DNA of 5,769 bases from Verrucomicrobiota bacterium (GTDB lineage Bacteria > Verrucomicrobiota > Verrucomicrobiia > Opitutales > Opitutaceae). Below are positions 1-5,420 of the stretch, one piece after another. The stretch spans positions 1 through 5,769 of the forward strand of contig JAEYYL010000445.1 in assembly GCA_023430825.1 (NCBI GenBank), written 5' to 3'. The position numbers were made by a program, and so were the translations under genes. Every line of letters starts with the position of its first letter. Positions within the stretch are counted from its first letter, which is position 1. The notes beneath the pieces were generated by a model that saw only the letters and a program-made list of their open reading frames with translations, did not search any database and had not been told where the DNA came from.

Positions 1-496
1 CCCCCCGGGGGGGGGCCGGCGCCACCCCCGCCCCCACTTCCCGCGCCCGCTGCGCGCAAAGCTTGCTCAGCGCGAGCCCCACCCCGTCCTTGTCGCCCGC
101 ATCGCGCACCCCCGCGATCCCGTAGCGCACGAGTTTCGGCAGCCGCTCTTTCGCGCGCGCCAGCAACTGCTCCGGGGTTTGCTGAAGATACGCGGCGCGT
201 TTGTCCGCATCGAGTTCACCACCCTCGAGAAACAGATGCGCGTGCGCTTCGATCAACCCCGGCAGCAGCGTCGCGTCCGGCGCGACCACATCGGGCGCCG
301 TCTGCCCGTCGCGCAACACCTCACGCGGCGGCGTGCGTCCATCGACCCCGACAAACAAAATTTTCGCCCCGTTATAAACCACATGCGCATCGCGCCCCGG
401 CCGCGTGCTCGTCCCATCGAGCAGCGTCCCAACGTGCAACCAGACGGCGCCGGCCGAAGGAACAGCGAACGAGGAAGAGGCGGATGAATGCGTCAT
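1..496 (-). CDS. Amidohydrolase family protein, N-terminal part, cut by the window edge
   Basis: The frame opens with ATG at 496 and stays open to the left edge, giving 165 residues without a stop. Residues 17-50 resemble the small beta-sandwich that precedes the barrel in amidohydrolases (VWLHVGTLLDG, then VVYNGAKILFVG). Residues 78-87 read LPGLIEAHAH: this is the classic start of the TIM barrel, and H85 and H87 form the HxH metal-binding pair. The segment YGIAGVRDAG (125-134) matches the following strand of imidazolonepropionase-like and related metal-dependent hydrolases. A hydrolytic role on a C-N bond or similar is family knowledge; the substrate cannot be read from this fragment. The later metal ligands (Lys, two His, Asp) lie outside the window. 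An ATG at 512 is in another frame and does not compete. The last residues (GAGVAPAPPPG) come from GC-only sequence and may be sequencing error. No Shine-Dalgarno sequence is visible. The gene is separated from the methyltransferase by a repeat, so an operon link is doubtful. Confidence 0.85.
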   Translation of the reverse strand, partial: MTHSSASSSFAVPSAGAVWLHVGTLLDGTSTRPGRDAHVVYNGAKILFVGVDGRTPPREVLRDGQTAPDVVAPDATLLPGLIEAHAHLFLEGGELDADKRAAYLQQTPEQLLARAKERLPKLVRYGIAGVRDAGDKDGVGLALSKLCAQRAREVGAGVAPAPPRG

Positions 497-514
497 GTGA
501 TTCGGGCGCCATAA

Positions 515-620
515 GCACCAAGCACCAAACACCAAGCTCCAGTGAAACAACAAACCTCAAAAACCAATTGGAGCTTGGGCATTGGTCGTTCTTTGGAGCT
601 TGGATGTTGGAGCTTGGAGC
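515..620. repeat. Intergenic TTGGAGCTTGG repeat with a long imperfect inverted repeat
   Basis: This fills most of the 141-nt gap between the methyltransferase stop and the amidohydrolase start, and is clearly richer in A/T than the rest of the window. TTGGAGCTTGG occurs three times on the plus strand (568-578, 593-603, 607-617), with a fourth partial copy from 614. On the left side CACCAAG or CACCAAA occurs three times in tandem (516-536), followed by CCAAGCTCCA (532-541), the inverse of the right-hand repeat. Positions 515-541 can pair with 594-620 at 22 of 27 positions. A smaller inner pair, CCAAT (564-568) with ATTGG (581-585), lies in the loop. I recall similar sequence in intergenic regions of Verrucomicrobiota genomes, where it yields spurious peptides such as LELGCWSLEL. 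In RNA it could act as a 3' stem for the methyltransferase message, but there is no U-tract, so I do not call it a terminator. Confidence 0.7.
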
Positions 621-637
621 TTTCCGACGCGAGTCGG

Positions 638-1567
638 TCAGTCGGTGGGTTCCGCCTCCGCGCAGATCGCCATGATCGCTTCCGCCTGACGGAAGCCCGC
701 CGTCTCCTGCGATTCTCCGTCGACCGCGCGGCCCTGCTCGAGCGCCTGCCGCAGCTTGTCGACCATCGGGTGCTCCTTTGGCAGCGGCCCCGGCGACTTC
801 TCCGGATTCGCCAGCGCGTAATCCAGACCATACTCCATCGCCAGCGTCAGGTAGGCGTTCTCCAGCTGTTCGCGAATTCCCTTCGGCGTGCCCCACGCGA
901 AATTCGACAGCCCCACGATGAAGTGCACACCCTTCATCGCCGGGTCCTCGCTGATCAGTTTCATCGCATCGAGGCCGATATTCACGAGCCCGTAAGTGTC
1001 CGCTCCGACCGGCGCGAGGCCCGGATCGATGATGATTTGATCGAGCGTGCGTCCGGCCTTCGTGACCAGCAGCTCCACGAAATGCTTCGCCGCGCGATAC
1101 GAATCCTGCGGGTTCAGACACTGCGACGTGCCGCCCGCGACAAAATGCTCCGATGCCATCACGACCACATTCGTGTCGTAGGCGCGCACCAGCTCGATCA
1201 TCTCGTCGAGCCGCTCCCGCGACGCCGCGATCGAGTTGAGAATCGGCGTGCCGCTCTTCGTGCGATCGTAGTGTTTCAACGCGACCTCGTGATAACGGAT
1301 CGACGGATTGTCGAAGCTGATGGGCAGCGACGTCACTTCCTGGATCGCCGGAATCACGTCCGGCAGGAACGCCAGCATCTCCTCCATCTTCACCTGAATC
1401 CGCGCGGTGCCATCGAGATTGAGCGTGAGGTAGCGCGCCCCGAGCTCCGTCTGAATCTTCGCCAGGTCCTGATAGGCCTTCACGTCGCGCGCGGTGAAGG
1501 CATTGCGCGCCCGCGCGTAGGAATTGTTAATCAGCTCGCCGATGATGTTCAGTTTGGGGTCAGGCAT
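638..1567 (-). CDS. Methyltetrahydrofolate:corrinoid methyltransferase (MeTr/AcsE-like, pterin-binding)
   Basis: This 309-residue cytoplasmic protein starts with ATG at 1567 and ends with TGA at 638-640. It is a single pterin-binding TIM barrel. LNIIGELINNSY (6-17) is the first strand as seen in MeTr and in the folate domain of MetH. ARYLTLNLDG (44-53) corresponds to the GA-x-x-LD-x-N strand. LPISFDNPS (81-89) supplies D86, PILNSI (108-113) is the next strand, IIIDPGLAPVG (178-188) supplies D181, and FIVGLSNFAWG (216-226) supplies N222. By family analogy these match the Asp, Asp and Asn that hold and activate the pterin in Moorella MeTr. The motif order and the GLSN segment argue against dihydropteroate synthase (FolP). 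The expected reaction moves the methyl group between 5-methyl-tetrahydrofolate and a corrinoid protein. The protein is longer than AcsE (about 262 residues), mainly through a C-terminal tail of about 50 residues after the barrel. It lies 133 nt downstream of the methylene-THF reductase and is its likely functional partner. No clear Shine-Dalgarno sequence precedes the start. Confidence 0.88.
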   Translation of the reverse strand: MPDPKLNIIGELINNSYARARNAFTARDVKAYQDLAKIQTELGARYLTLNLDGTARIQVKMEEMLAFLPDVIPAIQEVTSLPISFDNPSIRYHEVALKHYDRTKSGTPILNSIAASRERLDEMIELVRAYDTNVVVMASEHFVAGGTSQCLNPQDSYRAAKHFVELLVTKAGRTLDQIIIDPGLAPVGADTYGLVNIGLDAMKLISEDPAMKGVHFIVGLSNFAWGTPKGIREQLENAYLTLAMEYGLDYALANPEKSPGPLPKEHPMVDKLRQALEQGRAVDGESQETAGFRQAEAIMAICAEAEPTD

Positions 1568-1608
1568 GGGGAAGGTATATCTCGTTGGGTGCGCTCACGG
1601 GTTCGAAG

Positions 1609-1683
1609 GTAGGAGCCTGCTTGCAGGCGATTTCACGCGGCGTTCGCGTTGAATCGATCCATCGCCTGCAAGCAGGCTCCTAC
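1609..1683. repeat. Inverted REP pair (BIME-like) with perfect 23-nt arms
   Basis: Arms at 1609-1631 and 1661-1683 are perfect inverse complements over 23 nt, around a 29-nt spacer (1632-1660). Each arm begins at its outer end with GTAG, followed by GA. It then has its own small hairpin, GCCTGC / TT / GCAGGC (1615-1628 in the left arm), and ends in GAT. A GTAG head followed by a short palindrome is the known architecture of REP sequences mobilised by RAYT (REP-associated tyrosine) transposases, and two units in opposite orientation form a BIME. I recall closely similar REP sequence in pseudomonads and Opitutaceae, from memory only. It lies wholly between the reductase stop (1701) and the methyltransferase start (1567). 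In the transcript the two arms could fold into a strong stem that might halt transcription or protect the upstream message from 3' decay. There is no RAYT gene in the window. Confidence 0.88.
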
Positions 1684-1700
1684 AAGAAAGGCACATGGGT

Positions 1701-3278
1701 TCAGTGGGTTTCAGGAGGAGGAACACTCTCCGCCGGCTTCGCCAGATGATCGCGGCCGAGCCACGTGTTGGCCCACGACGACGTGCCGCGCAGGCTCTGG
1801 TCCTGCACCACCGGCGTATGCGCCAGCAGGTGCTGCTCGCGGCCGTCGTATTTGAGTCGTTCATACGCGCGCAGCCAGATGCAGTCGCCGTAGCCGTCCA
1901 CTTCGCAACGTCCGTCCCGCGTTCCGCCGCACGGACCATTCCGCTGGTTCTTCGCGCACTGCGACTCGGGACACAGAAACGCGATCTCCGGCAGCGAGCA
2001 GTCGCCGCAATCCTTGCAGCGAAACAATGCCGCCTTGCTCACATGCTCGATCGCGCGCATCGGCGCCGGTCCCTGCATCGGATCGGCGGCGTTCGCACAC
2101 AGCTTCGCGCCCAGCCGGCTCAGCGCCGTGTCCGGCGTGAACATCAGGTCATGCGTCCACTTCGAAAGATGGTAAACCGGGCTCACGTGGCGCGAGGCGA
2201 GCGGCGGCGCCACGTCGCGGCGCATCGGATCGGCCAGACCGGTGCCGGGCTCGGCGGCGTAAAAGAAAAACTCTCCTTCGCGCGAAAACGAAATCTCCCG
2301 CGCGAATTGCTTCCAGTCATCCGGCGCAAAGCCGCGCTCGATCTCCAGGATGCGCTGGATCGCCGCGAAGTTATGCACGCCGCCGAGATACGCGCCGCGA
2401 TAGCCGAGCCCGCGATAAATCGCCATCTGCTTCGCCGCGAACTCCGCGAACCAGCCTTTGCCGCCGTCCGGCGATGCGCCGTGCTTCGCACACAGGTCGC
2501 GCAACTCACGGCTCACGACCACGCCAGGGATTCGCCCCGAGTGAAACAGATCCGCCACGCGCGCGCTCAACAGGTAAACGTTCCCGATCAGCGGCACGTG
2601 GCCCATGCCGTGCGCGCGCATGTAAGCGATCAGCTCGTGCTTCTTCCGCGCGTCGAAACCGATTTGGTTGATGATGAATTGCGCGCCCGCGCGCACCTTC
2701 GCCGCGAGTTTCGCGTATTGCGGCATCACCTCGCCCTCCCGGAGCTTGAAATTCGTGGTCACCGCACCCGTCAGAAAATTCGTGCGGTCGAAGCGCGCGC
2801 GCTGCACGCCCCCGCGGCTCTCGTGCGGATCGAGCCCGCGGTTCATTTGGTCGAGCAGCGAGATCAACCCGACCGAATCGATGTCGAACACCGGCTTTGC
2901 CGTGCCGCCCGCGCCCGCGACCGGATAATCGCCGGTCATCGCAAGGATGTTGTTGAACCCCTCGCTGTGCAGCAGCCACGCCTCGCTCTCGAGTCCGTTT
3001 CGGTTGAGGTCCTTGCACGTGAGATGAATCACGACCTCCTTGCCCGCGTAGAGGATCGGCTTGCCGAGCGCCGTCGGCGCGAGTTGCGGATTCCCGCCGG
3101 CGTTGTCGGTGATCGAAATCCAATCGACGTCCGCCGACTCGACGAGCTGGTTGGCGAACGCGCGCGCCTTCACCGCGCTGCGCTCGCCCATCCCGCCGCG
3201 CACGGAGACCAGCTCGGTTCCGACGAGGAACCGAGCCGACTGCTCCAATTTTTCGCGCAGCGTCTGCACCGGGATCAT
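1701..3278 (-). CDS. Methylenetetrahydrofolate reductase, MetF-like domain fused to a MetV-type cysteine-rich domain
   Basis: This 525-residue cytoplasmic protein starts with ATG at 3278 and ends with TGA at 1701-1703. Residues 1 to about 340 form the flavin-binding MTHFR barrel. TELVSVRGG (21-29) contains E22, probably the counterpart of the catalytic Glu in MetF. ISITDNAGGNPQ (54-65), VIHLTCKDLNRN (83-94) with the diagnostic HLTC at 85-88, NNILAMTGDYP (109-119) and GAQFIINQIGFD (198-209) are standard MTHFR segments. Residues about 360-515 match the 'MTHFR C-terminal' domain of MetV. Eight cysteines (C421, 424, 427, 436, 441, 450, 458, 466) lie around NGPCGG (447-452) and are suited to bind zinc or an Fe-S cluster. 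The reaction interconverts 5,10-methylene-THF and 5-methyl-THF. In acetogens MetF and MetV are separate subunits of one complex; here they are one chain. The electron donor (NADH, ferredoxin or another) cannot be told from sequence. The start lies only 3 nt from an inverted-repeat hairpin and has no clear Shine-Dalgarno sequence. The methyltransferase follows downstream. Confidence 0.9.
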   Translation of the reverse strand: MIPVQTLREKLEQSARFLVGTELVSVRGGMGERSAVKARAFANQLVESADVDWISITDNAGGNPQLAPTALGKPILYAGKEVVIHLTCKDLNRNGLESEAWLLHSEGFNNILAMTGDYPVAGAGGTAKPVFDIDSVGLISLLDQMNRGLDPHESRGGVQRARFDRTNFLTGAVTTNFKLREGEVMPQYAKLAAKVRAGAQFIINQIGFDARKKHELIAYMRAHGMGHVPLIGNVYLLSARVADLFHSGRIPGVVVSRELRDLCAKHGASPDGGKGWFAEFAAKQMAIYRGLGYRGAYLGGVHNFAAIQRILEIERGFAPDDWKQFAREISFSREGEFFFYAAEPGTGLADPMRRDVAPPLASRHVSPVYHLSKWTHDLMFTPDTALSRLGAKLCANAADPMQGPAPMRAIEHVSKAALFRCKDCGDCSLPEIAFLCPESQCAKNQRNGPCGGTRDGRCEVDGYGDCIWLRAYERLKYDGREQHLLAHTPVVQDQSLRGTSSWANTWLGRDHLAKPAESVPPPETH

Positions 3279-3281
3279 TTC

Positions 3282-3345
3282 GTGGCTCTGCGCGTGAGCG
3301 CAGGGATCGATCGGACGCCATCCCGCCGCTCACGCGGCGAGCCAC
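3282..3345. repeat. Inverted pair of REP-like 26-nt hairpin units with compensatory stem changes
   Basis: Unit B (plus strand, 3282-3307) is GTGGCTC, stem TGCGC, loop GTGA, stem GCGCA, then GGGAT. Unit A (minus strand, 3345-3320) is GTGGCTC, stem GCCGC, loop GTGA, stem GCGGC, then GGGAT. They are divided by a 12-nt spacer (3308-3319). The flanks and loop are identical. The stems differ at two base pairs (T-A against G-C, and G-C against C-G), and both remain fully paired. Each unit can fold alone, or the two can pair with each other as a long stem with four mismatches. The outer GTGG head resembles the GTAG head of the element at 1609-1683 but the sequence family is different. The element fills most of the 82-nt gap between the arabinofuranosidase stop and the reductase start, and ends 3 nt before the reductase ATG. 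It could therefore shape mRNA ends or hinder ribosome entry. That role is inference. Confidence 0.8.
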
Positions 3346-3360
3346 TTGATCCCGCAACGC

Positions 3361-5370
3361 TCACCGCAACGGCAGCGCGAACACGCTCGCGCTCAGCGGC
3401 GGAACGCGCAGCGCGTTCGCCGCGACGTTCTCCGTGGTTTGAATATCGATCACGCGCGGCTTGCCCGGCGTGTTGTGCAGGGTCGGTTCCGCGCCCGCGA
3501 TGTGCCAGCGCTTGCCGGACCCGGCCAGCGCCACGTTCGCGAGGTCGAGTTTCAGCTCGACCTCCTCGTTGGTCGGATTGACGACGCCGACCGTGAGCGC
3601 GCGGCCGTCTTTCGACAGCGCCGCCACGACATCGAGGTCGCCGAAGTCCTGCTCGAGCAGCAGCGGCTTCTCGCCGAAATGCGCCCGATACATCTGCAGC
3701 ACCAGGCCGGTCGTCTCCATTTCCGCCGCGGTGCGGGTCGTCTTGATCGCACCGATCACGTTCACCGTTTGCGCGTAGAACGCCATGGGCACGAAATCGC
3801 TGTTGCGGTAAAACTCGTGCAAGCCCGCCGCGATCCCGAGTCCGTCCTGCAGCTCATAGATGCAGCCGAGCTCGCCGTAGGCGTATTCGCGATGCCAGTA
3901 ATTCCATTCGTCCATCGAGATCGGAACGATGCGGCCTTTCAGGTTCTCCAGCGTGGGCTGGAGCGCGCGGTGACCGTCGACCTTCTTCTTGATGTTTTTC
4001 TTGATGAGTCCCGTGTGCTCGACGACGCCGACACGCCCGGCCTGGTTCCACGGCAGCCGGCCATCGTAAAAGTGCTCGGAGATCGAATCCATGTATTCGG
4101 CGCACGATTCGAGCATGCCCTTGGACCAGGGCAGGTTCTTCTTCACCGCTTCGGGATCGTGATTGCGATTGATCGTTTCGAGATCGCCGACCGCGGTCAG
4201 CTCGATCGAAGGATCCACCTTCCGCATGGCCTCGGCGACCATGTTGTGTTTGATCGTGTAGTGATGGAGCTGCATCCAGCCGAGCTGGAACGTGCCCCAC
4301 ATCTCGTTGCCGACGCACCAGTATTTGATGTTGTAGGGCTCGCGGTTGCCGTTCTTCGCGCGCCAGCTGCCGCCGATCGTGTCGGTGCCGCGATTGGTGT
4401 ATTCAACCCACTGCGCGGCGGAATACGCGTCGCCCATGCCGGTGTTGGCCGCGATCATCGGCTCGGTGCCGATCTCGCGGCAGAAAATGATGAACTCGTC
4501 GGTGCCGAAATCGTTGTGCTCGACCCCCGTCCACGCGGGATTCTTCCGCGGCGGACGACGGTCGCGGTCGCCGATGCCATCGCGCCAGTCGTAACCGCTG
4601 ACGAAGTTGCCGCCCGGCCAGCGATAGATCGTGCCGTTGAGCTGCTTCAGGAGCGCGAGCGTGTCGCGCCGCATGCCCTTGAGATTGTCGGACGGCATGA
4701 GCGACGGCGGCCCGAGCAGCACGTCGCCGCCCGTCACGCGGAGCTCGAGCATCGCGCCTTTTTCGATGCCGGCCTTCGGCGTGAAGGCGAAGGTCTGCTT
4801 CGAATAATCATTGCCGGAGAACGTCACCTTGGTCGACGCGCGGTCCGCGGGACCTTCTCCCCAGACGAGCGTGACCTCGATCTCGGCTTTGCCCGAGAGC
4901 GGTTTCGCCCAGACATAGCCGTCGTAGCGCAGCCCGGCCTTCACGCCGAGATCGCGTTGACGCAGACCGGCGCCGGCGTTGACGCGCGGCGAATGGTCGC
5001 CGACGAACGCGCCTTCCTTCACCATCGTGACCGCCGACGCTTCGCCGATGATCTGCCAGGGCGATGCGCCCACGACGGGGAAGTCGCCGCCGACGAGCTG
5101 CCCGGGAAAATCGGGATTCTCGATCTCGCGGTAGGGCGCGTAATTCGCCGTGATCGGAAAATAGAATTTCCGGTCCTCCAGCATCTCGGCCCAGATGCCG
5201 CCGTAAATGCAGCGGCCAAGATGCTCGATGAACTGACCGTAAACGAACGGATTGATCGGTGCGCCCGTTTGAGTGGTGTCGATTTTCACGGCGAGCGGAG
5301 CGGCGGCGGACAACGCCGCTGGCAGCAGGAGTAGCGCAAGCGCGCGACGGAGGGGGTTGAGGTATTTCAT
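3361..5370 (-). CDS. Secreted GH51 alpha-L-arabinofuranosidase
   Basis: This complete protein of 669 residues hydrolyses terminal alpha-L-arabinofuranosyl groups from arabinoxylan, arabinan or their oligomers (family knowledge). Residues 1-24 form a signal peptide: MKYLNPLRR, a Leu/Ala-rich core, and a cleavage site near ALSAAA. There is no lipobox Cys, so periplasmic or extracellular location is expected. NPFVYGQFIEHLGRCIYGG (40-58) is the hallmark first strand of the GH51 barrel. Residues about 95-225 look like an inserted CBM4/9-type beta-sandwich. The barrel resumes at DNLKGMRRDTLALLK, then YRWPGGNFVSGYDW (249-262). WCVGNEMWG (351-359) gives the acid/base E356, and ISMDEWN (484-490) gives the nucleophile E488. 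From about 490 to the end lies the C-terminal beta-sandwich of the family. The ATG at 5370 is chosen because the signal peptide begins there; the frame is open further upstream but would overlap the preceding gene. There is no strong Shine-Dalgarno sequence. It starts 50 nt after the upstream gene, so cotranscription is possible. Confidence 0.93.
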   Translation of the reverse strand: MKYLNPLRRALALLLLPAALSAAAPLAVKIDTTQTGAPINPFVYGQFIEHLGRCIYGGIWAEMLEDRKFYFPITANYAPYREIENPDFPGQLVGGDFPVVGASPWQIIGEASAVTMVKEGAFVGDHSPRVNAGAGLRQRDLGVKAGLRYDGYVWAKPLSGKAEIEVTLVWGEGPADRASTKVTFSGNDYSKQTFAFTPKAGIEKGAMLELRVTGGDVLLGPPSLMPSDNLKGMRRDTLALLKQLNGTIYRWPGGNFVSGYDWRDGIGDRDRRPPRKNPAWTGVEHNDFGTDEFIIFCREIGTEPMIAANTGMGDAYSAAQWVEYTNRGTDTIGGSWRAKNGNREPYNIKYWCVGNEMWGTFQLGWMQLHHYTIKHNMVAEAMRKVDPSIELTAVGDLETINRNHDPEAVKKNLPWSKGMLESCAEYMDSISEHFYDGRLPWNQAGRVGVVEHTGLIKKNIKKKVDGHRALQPTLENLKGRIVPISMDEWNYWHREYAYGELGCIYELQDGLGIAAGLHEFYRNSDFVPMAFYAQTVNVIGAIKTTRTAAEMETTGLVLQMYRAHFGEKPLLLEQDFGDLDVVAALSKDGRALTVGVVNPTNEEVELKLDLANVALAGSGKRWHIAGAEPTLHNTPGKPRVIDIQTTENVAANALRVPPLSASVFALPLR

Positions 5371-5420
5371 CGGGGACGGTTTAGGGCTGAGCGTCTCGCG
5401 CCAACAAGCAGGGTAAGACT

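Noticed and set aside
516..536. Tandem CACCAAG/CACCAAA copies as a CRISPR or VNTR array
   Set aside because: There are only three 7-nt units, no spacers and no cas genes; they are better explained as one arm of the imperfect inverted repeat.
372..1121. Minus-strand open frame of 249 codons overlapping the methyltransferase and amidohydrolase
   Set aside because: It is a different frame of two recognised genes joined through a repeat, with no family resemblance.
638..1567. Dihydropteroate synthase (FolP) identity for the pterin-binding protein
   Set aside because: The first strand reads IIGELINNSY rather than the FolP N-x-TPDSFSDG motif, and the GLSN segment is typical of MeTr and MetH folate domains.
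1568..1608. TATACC on the minus strand upstream of the methyltransferase as a -10 promoter box
   Set aside because: No -35-like hexamer lies at a suitable distance (TTCGAA is about 22 nt away), so the match alone is too weak.
542..1612. Plus-strand open frame of 356 codons opposite the methyltransferase
   Set aside because: Its N-terminus is translated from the TTGGAGCTTGG repeat (LELGCWSLEL) and the rest is antisense to MeTr.
1695..3581. Long plus-strand open frame of 628 codons opposite the reductase
   Set aside because: It has the same antisense pattern, with Arg-rich composition and no motifs. It also runs through the hairpin element and into the GH51 gene end.
3346..5334. Long plus-strand open frame of 662 codons opposite the GH51 gene
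   Set aside because: It lies antisense to a gene with clear GH51 motifs. Its translation is Arg/His/Ala/Asp-rich without domain features, as expected from the reverse frame of GC-rich coding DNA.
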